DNA from: Neodiprion pinetum
Lineage: Eukaryota > Arthropoda > Insecta > Hymenoptera > Diprionidae
Assembly: GCF_021155775.2 (NCBI RefSeq)
Contig: NC_060234.1
Coordinates: forward strand, 3,968,001-4,032,000
Direction: 5' to 3'
Length of the DNA: 64,000 bases
Shown here: in pieces, positions 1-14,253 of the stretch
How positions within the stretch are numbered: the first letter of the stretch is position 1
Layout: each line of letters opens with the position of its first letter
The notes under the pieces: generated by a model
What the model was told of the DNA's origin: nothing
The model's database searches: none
The model's input: only the letters and a program-made list of their open reading frames with translations
Made by a program: the position numbers and the translations under genes

Positions 1-3000
1 ATAGGTCTGAAGTGCTGATTAACAATACTTAACAATAAGGGACGCTACGTAATACCTGCTTTAATTTGAAGCTTGTGCGACACGCAGGATTGTAAGTTTC
101 TTGATACATGTATAGATTTTCGTAATTAGGATATTTGACATTCAAACCATGCAGCAGGTTAGTCTAATTGATTGCAATTTATTACAATCAAAACTCATAG
201 CCATTTATTCTCGCTCGATAATTGACGTGTCAATTCGCATGACAGCAAAATCGAGCTCAATTTGTTCACACACTGTGCGTCAAATAATTCGGTAAAATTT
301 AAACCAGGTCATGTCAACTGTGACAGACGGCTGAATGCAAACCTCGAGGCAGTGCATATTCAATATTTCGATTCCAAACGAGAAACCAAGCAGAACGCAA
401 CCCATGAAGTCGATTTTTTACCGACCGCTTCACCAGTGATCACGCAAAAATGGAGAAAATAGGCGAAATCCGTTGTTGAATAACCGTAACCACCAAATTC
501 CATGGTCTGTGCTTCCGTTCATTGGACTGACACAAAATTCAAATTCTACTAGAGAATAAAAACTGTTCGAAACGTGCAAAACGATATAAACTCGGGAACA
601 TTAACAAGGAACCCTGGATACGTTGACCACTCCAACTCCGATCGAGTTCACATAAATTGCAGTGTCATGTTTCATTATCGAATAGAAACATTCCAGCGTT
701 GGTTCCGTTCAAATCCATCAAGCGCATCAAGAAATCATCCCCTTTAGTGCCCAGCTTTGGGAGTTGTTCTCACCTCTCTAAACCGTTTATTAAAAAATAT
801 GAACGAGATGAAAATGGAGGGTCGACCAAACTACGGTTCCTCGTGAGTCAACGATTCCTTTCAAACATTTGCGCAACAGGAGGTAAGCTGTACCAGCCAA
901 GCGGAAGTAACCCTGATAGTAACGCCAAGGGAGAACAGGGTCAATCCGGAACTTTGGAGGATGCGAGTTGACTGGAACAGGGGTTGCACTTCCCTTGGGC
1001 TTTTCAGCACAAGTGATTCAGGTACGTCGGGTGGTGATTTGCCGTGTAATTTGTGACCCAAGTGGTTGTGACTATGCAGCTTTAGGCGCTGTATGCCGGA
1101 TACTACAACCCCTGCACCTCGGGGCAACAGGAAGCGGCGTCGGCTCTGGGCCTCATGGGAGGCTGAGGACCGTATATTTGTGGCCATGGTAATCCGTGCC
1201 GAGCAAATTACCGGCCTGGTTACCTACCTCGCGCACATTTCCTATCTCGTAAACTATCCCTCACTCCAAATCACACCTGCCATGCTGGTGGGGATGCTTT
1301 TGAGCCCAAGGAACCTCCTTTTAGTTGAGGTCAGGCGAATCGATGTCGAACACAACAGCAACAGCGACGTCAGCATGGCTCGGAATTGCCCTTAGATAGT
1401 AGCTAGCGAACCGAAATGTTGGAAAAGTCTGACTCATTATTTTGATGAGATCATATTTGATCTGGAAATCTTCTGAATTAGTTTAATATATGGATGATGA
1501 GCTCGACTAAATGCTCAAAGTTGAGATTTTTGTTTTGGCGATAAGCTTTTGCTTCGAGTGAAACTTCTTGTCTTCGTGAATGTTGTTGATCAAGGTTGTG
1601 AATATTTACTTCTAGTTAGGTCAGAGATTACTTGGTTATAATAAATTGAAGTTTAATTTATGATTGATTAATGGACTGATTAAACTGATTAAACGGAACA
1701 TATTTCATTGCTAGATGTCTCCTGTTCGACTGGGAAAATTAGTACGTTCATGGGAACTCGTTACAGGGCATGAAGCGTAGGTCGCGTTTCGATTTTGAAA
1801 AATCTTCTCTGTTTAACCCTTCACAAAAATGAAGAGACACATTATGGCTCTTTGAATATTAAAGTCAAAACGATGGTTTCATAGATATTGCAGTTCAAAG
1901 TGGCGTTGTTCGATGTATCGAAGTACATCAGAGTTTCTGTAAACTTGTTTTCCAATAACTATTCTTCAAATCGCCGACAAACGTTACAGGAATGGCTCGG
2001 AAGGTCATCGTTCGCTGACCGTGTCTGTTTTCATATTTCACTTCAACCGAAATTGATTACGTCGATAACAGTTCAGGCTAAATTAGATTGGGCTAGGTTG
2101 AATTAAATTACGTAAGGGTCAGAATGTATTTGCGGTAATGCTATTAAACCCTTGATTATCTCCAATTCAAAAGCAACACTTCTACCGTCTCGTGCATTGT
2201 ACTTAAAAATTTCAGAACCAAATATCTTCGTAACCCTTTTTTCGCCAGAACAGTAATCACCGGCAGTAAGCAATTCCTCGGCATCAGATATCGCGATTAT
2301 ACTTCGCTTTGACTTATAATTCTCACCTTTATATCCCAGGGATTCCCCTCCAAGCCCAAAACAAACTTCTCAAAATTCTCGCTCCTCTCAATTCTAGTGT
2401 CGGTCCGACTGACGGAGGATTTCTGTTCCTTGGCCCTGCGAGTCTTCCTCGATTTTTTCTCTCCTTTTTTTCATCTCTAACCCAGCCTCACCCCTCCTCC
2501 CACCCTCGTGACGTAGAGATCACAGTCGGAACACTTTCGCTGATACCAGCGGCTGACCTCATCAAAGATTCATTCCGGTTGATGCCGCTCAAATTCGTCG
2601 AGCCGGATTTATTCCCCGACTTTTTACGCTTCCTGAACCTTCTACCGGGACCCACAGTGGCAGTAAAGTTGACCGTTTAGACGGCGGCTAGCTTTGACTT
2701 TTATCACAACTTTTTTTTCACTTTCATCTTCTGCACTGGATCGTTGTCGAATTGGTATCTCATCATTAACTGCATCTTAATTCATCCTAGACTGATCATC
2801 CACCGATTAATAGTGAGCTTTCGATTCTCAAGATCATCAAGAGTGTGAAACTGTACCCGAAGTTTTTTTTTTTTTTTTTTTGAGGAAATTTAATGGATTG
2901 AAATTAAAGGAAAAAGCCACTAACTCCGCACGGCTTTCTGATAGACATTCATTGGTACACGATGAAAATGGATGGAATAATGGCGTAAGTCTAACGCCAC

Positions 3001-5900
3001 ATTTGTGGCGAGAAGGAACATTAAGCCTCAGAGCTTAGTTTGATCGAGGAAATTGTAACGGCACAATGAGCGAACCGAAATATGCTAATTAGAGGGCCAT
3101 AACTCGGTTACAGTACGCATTAACAGACAATGTCTGGTTTGGCCTTAATTGCCCGTTTCATTGTCAAACACAATGTTTCCAACCGCATAAAATTGCTCGT
3201 CTTACGTCAGCCGTACCATTTTTCACGTTGGTTTAAAAGCTCGCTTTTAATTTACGGCAGTTGCAAAAATTCATCGGATTCTTTCGCAAATTCAGGTATC
3301 TATTTTCTCTCTTCCTACAGTTGAAGGAAATGAATACGGGAGAAAAATATCAACGCAGGCACACACGCACTCGCTGCCAGTGTCATAAATCTTTCACAGT
3401 TGTTACCTAATCCGATAGCTTTGATGAAAACGTGAAACTTTTACGAAATTCGATTCCCAGTTACGATGAAAAAACAATCGATTTCCGCTTTCGGTTTATT
3501 CTTTTCGGTTAGATTTCATCTTCCTCTTTACTCTCTCACAGCTTACAATCATCGTTTTCAGTAGTCCAAGATCGAAGAAGACAGTGAGTAGTCAGATTCA
3601 ATAAGGCTTTGCAAGTTCCTTTGAAACTTGTTTCGAACAAAGTTCACCGCTCCAAAAGCGCTCGGAACTATGAAGTATGATCAGATAATACTACATCATT
3701 ACAGCACAATTTTTGAAACGCTATGAAATTTTCCAACCAGATTCGTAACACACATCAAAGGACTATGTGGCGAAATTTTATCCTCGATGATTGAAAACAG
3801 CTGATTGCGATAGCTTCTTCCGAGTTTGAACCGAGAGAATTCGAAGAGAGAAAACGGAAAATACTCGATGACCTCGTACATTTTACTTGAAAAGATTCCC
3901 GGTCACCACTACACCCAGCTTAATTGGACCTCCGTGTACCTCTGGGAGAAGCGAGGTTCGACCGAAGCGCGCTCGGAGGATTGGAAAAGGGGTGATGAAA
4001 GCGGAAGAAAATACTTGGAGCCGTAAGTCTCAGAGCACTCGGGGTTGAGTCCCACCGGTAAAGAAGGACAGGGTTACAGATTCGCTAATTTGTTCGCTTT
4101 GAACTTGCGCCGAACAAATTATGCATCATTCAACACCTTCTCTCTTTCGAATGAGTCGCTGTGAAATCGCCTTGATCCTTCTCGACGCGATAATGTTGCC
4201 TCTCAGTTTCGAAATCTTCCCATGCGAGCCTGAATCGCTAGACACAATGAACACCCAGACAACAACGCGTCACTTGCTATTGATTCGAAAATGATGCGTG
4301 CAGATTTGAAGTAGCTAAAGAATCAGGCAACTCGGATAAAAAATCCTCTGGTTTGGGTACACTCGATGTTTTTCGAACAAACATGCTTTAGAGATTAATC
4401 ACTTTTCTGCGGATCCTCAACGAGTTGGAGAAGCATATTTCTTGGTTTCATTGAAAGCACGCAGTGTGATATCCTCGGTGAACAATGAATTTCTTTCATT
4501 TAGCTGGCTCCAGCTTTTGTGGTTCGATATCAATTTCCCCGTAATTGGAAGTAAACATTAACTACCACCACGTCGATGTAGGTGAGAGGCTTCGGTTGAA
4601 CTGGATTAAATGAGAACAAAACTGCAGGATCATTTCTGAAAAGAAACCGATCGGAATGCAGTGGCTATATACTTCCACGAAATAAGAGTATAACTATATC
4701 TTAGTGAAAAGAATCTTCCTTGGTAAAAAGCGAAGGAAATCCGCGACTCGATCTCGGAATCAAGAATCGAACCTGACGACGAATGAAAGAGGAAATAGTT
4801 CGTACTTTTCTTGCATAAGTGAACAAGGAAGTCCCTCCGGCGTTGTCGTGACTAAAAAATAACCGTTGATCATAACCAAATCATGCAATCAGTGGTTCAG
4901 TTCAGCGTCGAAGAATAACGGAGATTCTCTCAGAATCCTAGGTACGTTCAGCGTGGGAAAAGTGAAGAAGTAAAAGGTTTACCCTCCACGACACGTGTAT
5001 TCGCTGGATAAATTCAAGCGTAAATAAATACCAGAGTACGCTTACCATAACCATATAAGAGCGTGGCGAATGGATGGGATGTTGGCACCCTGAGCTTAGT
5101 CGTAAAGAATTTGCCCGAGTAAACCTCCCTCTCTTTCGCTCTCTCACTTTTCTCCCGTCATCCCCATGGCGTTATTCCCCGAGTTAACCAGGCTGCGCTG
5201 CGTGCTACCTCCACCCTCATAAATCAATGTTTAATTATAAACTAGAGTAGACGCACTTGCGCGTCGGTTAAGGGGTTAATCATATCCCATGGTGGTTTCG
5301 ATCACTTTCCTACTTTCACCAACGATACCCATGGTCTGCATCCACTTCAACGCACGCACACAGTAACCGTTGGTAATGCATCCTCTGACTTCGTTACCGA
5401 CACATTGACCAGGATTTCGTTTGTGGAGCGGCGACGAGTTCGCAACTTCGTTTCCCTGATCTCGTTCACGGTGCATCGTCGTCTATCGAAGTTTAAACCC
5501 TTCCAACTTCTCCGCCCAGTGAAATCCCGATTCTAAACAATTCGCAACCAGTCCAAAATCAATCTTTGAAAAACATTGTCCAAAGGCTATTTCTCAGGAC
5601 GTCACTGTCATTTTATCGCGGAATAGCTCAACGGTTACTGCTGAGGAACCCATTCTCTACGGGCACCATTAACGATGATGCAGACAACCTTTAGTCTCGG
5701 CCGAACGCTTGCTTATTGCTCAGATACAATTGTACCATCGAACAATTACCGTTCGAGAGTATACGACCAGGACACTAGGACCAGGGTATCAACGTTTACG
5801 ATTCGGTCCAAATGGTACCATTGCAGTCTGTGCGGTCCGACGGTATCTCTACGTTACGTACGGTCACCTTCTCGTTTTGGGCACTACATGGAACACCATT
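1..5900. other. no identifiable gene; AT-rich noncoding
   Basis: Open frames reach at most 123 codons (2,309-2,680, without an ATG start) and resemble no family. A pyrimidine-rich patch lies at about 2,400-2,520 and a T-run at about 2,865-2,881. Isolated donor-like sites exist, for example GTAAGT at 4,023 at the end of a 66-codon frame, but no matching acceptor and exon could be paired with them. Confidence 0.6.
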
Positions 5901-8900
5901 AAAGATTAACGGCTTTGAGAAAAAAAAACCTAGAAGTTGTCTAACGGCAGTTTCTGAAGAGGCACGATAATCATTATTCATAGCCAGTCAGGATTAGCTA
6001 TCTCCTAGAGATACAATCTATCGAAATAAGCTGTCCAACCATCCTGCGGCAGGACAGAGTTGGATGAATCGCCAAAAGTCTGACGACATTGTGAGATGCT
6101 ATTGAATCCGAATCGAGCCAAGTTTCCTGATTTTTGCAGGAATCGTTTCACCGTCATACGGGACACTAACAATAAGATCGGTGTTCAGAATTGAACAAAT
6201 ATTTCACTACCTTGACCTATTGTTGGAAAAAACAAAAAAAAAAAAAAAAAAATAGAAGGCAGAGCGCGAAACTGCTGTAAACAAAATTATGGTTCGCCAA
6301 GCCTTAATCTGCGTCACTCCTACGTCATGTTTACCTCGTTTCACGTTATTTTTTCACAGTTTATTTTTACTTTTCACCCCTGAAATTGCCCTGCCTTACC
6401 TCCGCAACCTGCCAGTCAAAACCCTCGGCTTTACCTACTTCAATTTGTCTGATACACGAGTCGAGAAACTGTTGACACGTGACGTGTTGGCCGCAAGATT
6501 CGCGTATCCTTTTCTGAGAACGTCGCAATTTTCAAAAACTTGGATGAAGTGCCGGTGCAAAGTAGGCAGTGGAAAAGTTTTTCAACCGAGTATATTAACA
6601 TCGTGAAAGAATTCGGACAAGGGTTTATAATTAAGCTTTTTACGAACCCAATTCCTTCCAGTCCGCGGGCCAATTTTGTCGGAAGAATTAATCGACGGTC
6701 GGTAAAAATAGAAACTTATGCGAACGAGTTCCGTCAGAGAATTGGAGAGTTACGTTACTGATTGCGATCGCTGAAATAAGTCAATTTTTTTATCGTTGAA
6801 TGTAGGGAGAAATTCACTCAACAAATTGAAACAATAACGGTGTACCTAACAAGACGAAATTGATTAAGGTGGGCGCTGTAATTAGTCAAGAAACAAAGTT
6901 CCAAAGTTGCGATTGGATGTTGAAGATTATTGTAACTCTGAGTTCTGAACCACGGTTCATCCTTCGATTTACGATGTTTCGAACAACGCATAGACTCGGT
7001 GCTTCCAAACGCTGGAAAGAACTCTTCAGTTTCTATACAACCGCAGGTAAAAGATATTAACCATGGATTAAAAACCGGCAATTTCATAGCAACTAAGGTC
7101 AATTATACGCGAGACTTTGTTTTTCTCAAAACTGACGGATAACGGCAACTGCGGTTTTCTTTTCAACGGAGCTTCTTTTTTTATCATAGAGTCTGAAAAT
7201 TCTGTTCAATCTTTGTTACGACTTTTCTCATTTTCTGCTTCTTTTCTCGTCAGTTCTCCCTTCAAATCCCAGATTCTTAATTTGAAAAATTCTCATTACG
7301 CGATAAAAAATGATCTACAGAAGGTTGCGGAAGTTTTGAACTTGGAGTAAAGAAAGGATTTTATTCGACAATGCTAACAAAAATTTTAATACGTTCATGT
7401 TTTAGTTTCTCTTCGATTCAGCTACGGACGAATCGATCTTCGTCTTTGGTATTATCTGTTCAGTTTAACGTTGCGTACAGGACATTAAAGTCCGTGCTGT
7501 AATTGCATCGTTGCAATTCGCTGGTTTAATATGGGACAATAAAACTGTGCAGTAAAACAATCCATTGCACAACTGTGAATAATTATTTTCCCGGCATATT
7601 TAATTATCGCACGAATAGGCTCGTTCGATTCTAAACGTCGAATCACTTGTTCCAACAAATAATTAATTACGGACCTTTCCGTCATGCAGATGGAAAACTT
7701 CAGGCTACCAAATTACCAGCTACTTGCGGAGGCCAGTTGAGAGGATACAAAGGGCAAATTAACCTGCGCTCGATTGGATACGGAAGCACAAAATGACGGT
7801 AGGAAGTGGAAACGGTGATTGGAGAGTCTGAGGTGCCGTTATTGTAATTTACGACCGGATTAACCTGCGCCCATAGACTTTTCTGTACACCAAATTTCAA
7901 TACCTTCCAGAATCAATCGCAAGGATTTTACGATATTTAAGAAGAATGCGTAAATTTTGATTGCAGATTTAAAAACTCTTCGGTAAATTCCAAAATAAGC
8001 GAAGAAATTTGAATCGTCTAAAGAGTTGCCATTCAAATCCCTTAATTATTTCAAAGGATTTTAAAAGATTTTAAAAAACTTTCCGTGTTTCGCAGTCTAT
8101 TTTTCTTCTTCAGCATTCACTACACTATTCTTTCAGAGGAATTTCAAAAAATTTCAAAAGCAATCATAAAATTGTCCCTCAGAAAATCCCACCACAATTA
8201 TCGAGAATAAAATTTAAAAGTATCAAAAATTAAATTGAGCTCAATTAAATAAATGAAACTCATTTGAACTAATATTTGTACACATATCGAAAAATACGTA
8301 ACTTACTTCACACGACGATCTCTGCGGATATGGATATAATACATCGTGTACGTGATACGTAAAAACGAAAAAGACCTGACGGATTAATTCGGTTTGAAAT
8401 TCGACGTACCGGGTGGCAGCTGAGCTGCAAAATGTCCCTCGAGATTAATTTGACACATGCGATCACACGTACATGTGTATAATAATACGTGAATAGGAGG
8501 TAGCCGTAATTTCCGCGTTGGAAATCAACAAATCCGCAAAGTAATTGGGAACGGCTGAAATTATCGAATCAGATAGAATGGCCGGCAGGCTGACGGGGCG
8601 GCTTTTCCATATCCATATACTTGCTTCCCTATGCATAATACCCACCCTATATACATAAAGGTATGTGTATACATATGGTGCCAGAGTCTCGCCTGCAGTG
8701 CAGAATTTGAATAGCCATCGGTTATCGAACGTTGCCTGATGATATTTGGCAGAGCGAAACCAATAGGACGGAACGTGGATTGAAGACCAAGTGTTTGCAA
8801 GCTCTTGGTGTTACGAAGTCACGCAGAGTCTGGCCGACACAATTTCCATTATGTTTCGTGATTGGTCAGTTGAATTGGCCGCGAGGCAATGATGAATATT

Positions 8901-11900
8901 GAAAGTCCACGCGGCCGAGTTCGATAAACGAATTTTAAATCGCAGATAAATCGATTAATTTGCAAATTATCTGAGATGAAAGAGAGAGAAAAGCTTTGAA
9001 GCTCTGCTTGTCGATGATTTTTGACTTTTGATTTTTTTTTTTTTTTTGTTTTTCACGATCGAAAACTGTGCAAAACTACATCTAGATTCAAAAATAATAA
9101 AAGTTTCTATTCAAGTTTTGCTCGATTTGATAAATATTATAAACCGAGATCGGGAAATTTTCATCGAGAATAGCAAGAGTTACGAATTTTCTCAAACTTT
9201 AGGTGACTTCAATCGTAGCCAAAAATTGCCAAAAAATTTTCACCAAACTTTTCCATCGGAAATGGTAAATCAATTTCTTCGTAATTTCTGATGCAATATT
9301 TTTTCAATTCGCATTATCGAGCAATAACAGAAAACGATAATGTGAGTAATAAAACTGACTAGATACGTTTCTGCAGTTTCTTTTTCTTTTTTTTTTTCCA
9401 AACGGTAAGAGGTATGAGGATATGAAAACATCTCGAGTAAAGCTACCGAAAAATGGAAGACGAAGAAAAATTCTTTGCAATATTTTCCACGAAAGTACGC
9501 AAATTTCGAAGCTATTTCTGCGAGAGCTCGAACTTTCCGCATTGAACAAAAATACATTTCGAAATACGTGAAAGGCGCTGCGCGGAAGTCGTAGTGGGAA
9601 AAATAACTTGAGATGGAAAAGAGTCTGACATCGCTGAAAATATACAGAAGAGCGTGTACCCGAAGTTTCATTTTTCTATCGATCCCGTTGCATTATCCGA
9701 CACGTTATGGGCATATATAACCCAGCTGTCTATTGTCGACGTAATAACGTGCCAAAAACATCTGGAAGCTGATTTTTCCAACGCTTTGAGAGGCTTCCTT
9801 TTGTTACATATATTGCACGAGCATATATATATATCCTTCCTGCAACAGGATTTTTCCGCTTCGTTTTAGCCTCGGCTTCACTCCCTCTCTTCCTTTCACC
9901 CCACAAAAGCATCGCATCGTGTTGCAAGCTCGTTGATTTTACCCCGCTACAGCCACTCCTGTACAGATAAATTTGTCCTCATGCATTTTATCGCGACGCT
10001 CTTTGCACGGCTTTGCGAGCTTTCGAAAAAAAAAAAAAAAAACGAACAAGTAGCGGTAAATAGAAGAAAATTTTTCACAAGACAGTCGCGTGTAGAATAA
10101 ATTCGCTGCTGAATATATATACGTATATATATATATATCATCGTACGATTCAAAAACTTTTTTCACAGTCTATAACAACATCTTGAAAGTATTCGACGTC
10201 CATTTGCCTAAGTAAAAAGAAAAAGAAAGTGCAGAGACCAGACGATGATAACCGATGTCACGACCTTCAAGATTTCTTAATATATATATATGTACATTTG
10301 CGAAAATGAACTTCAGCGATCCGTAGGTTTGATACGATCGTTTTAAAAGCAAAGTTCTGCGAAACTTTTCCGTTTCCCACTCGATTTTCTATGGTGAGGG
10401 AATTTTTCACACGGCTCACAGCCAGTATCGCGTAATTATTCGTCAGCCATGCTACGTCGAGCAATGCAGAATGCATTTGCACGCTCGAATGCGCGGAGAA
10501 ATTGATCCGTATCACCATCGGCTGATCGAAATTGCGCCTGTTCAGAGGTGCCCCAGGTTCATCAGGAGACCTAAAATTGGAGGAGGGACGTCTGACGGAT
10601 TCTAGCCATGCGCCTCACGAACGCCCCGCCGGAAAGCCCGACCTACAGGAATTAACTATGGGACATCCAGCGCCGCCGGTTTGTTTCAATTAGATTTCAT
10701 TGACTGATTGCAGTGACAAAGCCGGCGCGTTTTAACGTCGAATTTGATTTCGAAGCCCCGCTTTTGTCTCTTGATCGTCCTCGTTCCCATTACTCCGTTT
10801 AATTAATCATCGAAAATTGAAATCGGGACGGTGAATCGCCCACGTGAATGTAGGCGCGTGCACATCCGCAGGTCCCCACGCCGGATTTGATGAAACTAAT
10901 TGCATTATACAATATTACGTACGATGCAGGATGTAACGAAATATTCGAGTAAATGATTCCTCGAACCGATCGATATTCAGCACAGATAACACGGAGTTGT
11001 GTGAAGATTCGACAGTTGAATTTATAAGCGTTGTCAGAAAATCAACATGGCCGCCGTTCACCCGCTTGCGATTTTATTTTTGCGATTAGATCCTTCTCAC
11101 CACTTTCTAACGACCTAGCGGTACGTCATTCGACGCAAAATAATGGCAAGAACGGTTCTGTAACGATTTCACCTTGGACCGAAATACCAGCGATGAGTAT
11201 TCGGACAAAGAAATTCACCGGCTCGTTCTCCAGGGTTATAAAATTCGACAAAGCATCGTGCAACCTACATCCTATCGACTCTTCGGAAGTTTCAACGGTT
11301 GGTAGTAAACAACTTTCACTTCGGGAATGATAAAACTTTGCTCATTGAGAATAGTTTCAGCTTGCCAAAACTCAAAGATGCAAAGTCGAGTTAGGTGACG
11401 CGGTCACATCGATCGATGCAAGAAAGTGGAAGACACGGTCGTCTCCTGTAGTTCGTTTTATAGTTACTGATAAATTATGCGTACCAGATACGGTCGACCT
11501 TGCCTTGTTAAATTACTTTTCATTTTCTCTCTCTAAAATATCTGTATATGTATATATCTCTCTTTCTTTCCGAGGAAGAAGATAAAGAGATATTGTTTAA
11601 TTACAAAAAAATTCGGGACAGAAAAATAAAATGCAAATTTTCGAGCACTCCGGGCCTCCGCAGTTGATTTAAACCTGTCCGTTTTTGGATGTTTTGTAAT
11701 TAACGTGAACACTGTTGCAAACCCAATTTAGAGGATATCCAAATTTGATTATTCCCCTGAAAGTGCTGGCCGAGCGGGAAATTATGCATCAACGGAGAAA
11801 AAGGTGGCTCAATATTGTCATACATTATGCGATGTACCTGCCGTCGTGCAAATATGTGTGTAATGTTTGAACGAGCGTTTGAATTATGACGTTGAAATCC

Positions 11901-14108
11901 ATGCGATGTAATAATTTTCAAGGGTACTTGAAAATATCAGGTTATTTTAACGGTCGTCAAAGTCATTTTCAATGTTACAACGCTGAAAAGTGCGTTGAGT
12001 AAAAAAATCATCGACGTCACGAATGCGAAGTTGAAAATCAACTTAAAGGGAGGTGTTGAAATCGCGGCAGGGAAATTTAAGGCCTGAAATTTGAACGTTG
12101 AAAGCCGCTGGTGTCAGGCGTATTTCTTGTTAGTTTGCATTATCGAGCAAACATATCCCGCGACACCTTGAAACATTTTTTGAATTTATAACCCGCGGGT
12201 TTTCACGAAAATTTATGTGCGCCATATACATCCGCGTTCATGTATATGAAGATATGCCGCGTTTACATCTAGGCAGGAATATCCCACCTTGGTAAAATGT
12301 ATAAACGTTGATGGAAAGTCAAGACTCAAAAAGGACTGTTCCACGGCTCTATTTTGTCATTTCGTCGCCCCGGGCGAAGTATCTCGTAAGTATTCATAAA
12401 TTTTGAGAGATATCCGAAGCACCGTTGCGTTGACGCAAAAGCTCGCGAAAAAAACTGCAAGCTCGCATATATAAACTCAAACCTTCATTGTATACCCACC
12501 AAGATTTTTTTTTTCTACCCACGCGCTGTTTCGCTAAGACGATATTTTCCCTTTTGAGTTTGCCTAATGTTCTGGAATTTCGTTGTCGAGAAAATCTTCC
12601 GATACGTTTTATTACTAGTATTATTATTACTTATGTAGTCGATTCCGCGACGTTCAGGCTTCACGGTGCTGGTCCGAAATGTGTCTGTTGATCGACTCGA
12701 AGTTCTTCTCAAACGACGTAACATTTCCTTCTCGGTGGAATAAAATATCTCAACGTTCGGGGAAAAATAACTCCGAATCCAAGATTCGAAATGTTTAGTT
12801 TCGCATCGTTCTAGAAATAGCTCAATTTTTTTTTCACCGTTCACAAATAATACAGTCGTAACAGTGAATTTAACCTTTAACAAGAACAGAGCTTCGTTTT
12901 GTTTATTGCTTATTCAGACACGTGAAATTGTTCAAGATCCCGTAATGTCCCCCATTACTTACGATTTCTATAAAGTTTTATTTGTTTGTGCGTGTGTATG
13001 TTTTTTTTTTCTGTTTTCTTTTTATCCAAATTTTCCCAAGACCTCCATTCGACGAAATTGATTTAGCTTGAAGAAATCGTTGAAGTTGGAAAAGTTGGAA
13101 AAGTATCGGCACCTACCACCTCAAAGATGCACTTTCGGAAACGAAGATTGGATACCTCGTTGGTTGGATAGCTGCGACGCTCGAGAGATGCGCCGATATC
13201 CGGTAGTGATTCAGGAAGCACTGAGAAAAGCTCGATAATTGAATGGCCGAGGCGTGACCGAGTCGACCGAGACTTGATACGGTTGGTTATTTCACGGATC
13301 CCAGAATGCAGTGCTACACTCGACGACAAAGTCGTTCAAGCCTTGTCAACCGGCGACGATCCTGATTTTCGCGATACGAAAGCTCCGGCGATTCCCCAAA
13401 TTTACAATAAATAAGTTCGCAAAGTCATGGTTCTCAGCTTTAACCAGTTACACATATTTTTTTCTAATATTATATCCGTAATAAAAAGTATCGCGTGAAA
13501 TAGAAAACAGAGAAATTTCTTCTTTCTCCCCTTTTTCTCCGTCAGATGGTGAAAAAGTGACGGTAAATAAAGTTCGCAATAGTAGAGAGAAAAAGAAATT
13601 GTTTTATTCTCGAACCGAAGCACCTTTTTTGCCACACGTTCGACCGGGACTTGAAGCTATTTTTTAGGCTCGACACCGTGAGAGCTTTTATTTTTATTTT
13701 TGAAAAAAGAGCAACGAGTTTTGATTTAAAAAATTGATAGTTCGAGTCGAGTCAGCCGAATTCGTGAATTACTGACGTTCATCACCGCGAGTGTGTTTAT
13801 GCATTATTTGCAAGTAATCACGAATCCCTGAAAGCGTTTCATGACGCGTTGCAAGCTCGACGCTTTTGACCCGAGCAAACCCGGCCATTAGCATATGACC
13901 GCATATAACATTGATGCGATGCCCTATTTGCTACTGACAGTGGACACGCTGTTTGGCCGAGTCAAAGGGCCGCTGTGGGGAGAACTTCAGATTAGTTATA
14001 CACGAATATGCAGTATGTCGAATGAAGGTATGTGCGCATCATTTTGCCCTGGATCTGACCCTTGACCTGCCGAATTGGGCCCGCGATTTTTTATACGATT
14101 GTTCTCAC
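5901..14108. other. no identifiable gene; AT-rich noncoding
   Basis: The interval contains A- and T-runs (about 6,228-6,252 and 9,033-9,047), AT tracts, and AT-rich stretches with many TAATTA-like words. A more GC-balanced stretch at about 10,520-10,900 has a CACGTG near 10,840 and could be conserved regulatory DNA. No coding exon is recognised. Confidence 0.6.
10114..10138. repeat. (AT)n tract
   Basis: ATATATATACGTATATATAT and on. A comparable tract lies at 40,498-40,512. Confidence 0.85.
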
Positions 14109-14253
14109 TTCGAAGGGCACCCGGTTTTTTTTTATTTTAGAATTGTTGAACTCGATTTGAATTTTCTACAATTTTTTAAAACGATTTTATCGATCGACGC
14201 AATTTAAAAATCTGAAAAATCGTGTGTCAGATATCAAAATTCCTAAGCTTATA
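14109..14253. repeat. dispersed relative of the 56.5 kb element interior
   Basis: This stretch runs parallel to 56,561-56,710. CGAAGGGCACCCGG corresponds to CGAAGGCACTCAG. After a region of similar length, TCTGAAAAATCGTGTGTCAG followed by ATATCAAAA corresponds to TCTGAAAAATTGTGCGTCAG followed by GTATCAAAA. The similarity was judged by eye and is clearest at these two blocks. Confidence 0.5.

Noticed and set aside
4750..4840. tRNA-like T-arm on the minus strand (TCAGGTTCGATTCTTGA)
   Set aside because: The T-arm can pair, but no matching 5' acceptor strand or D-arm lies upstream.
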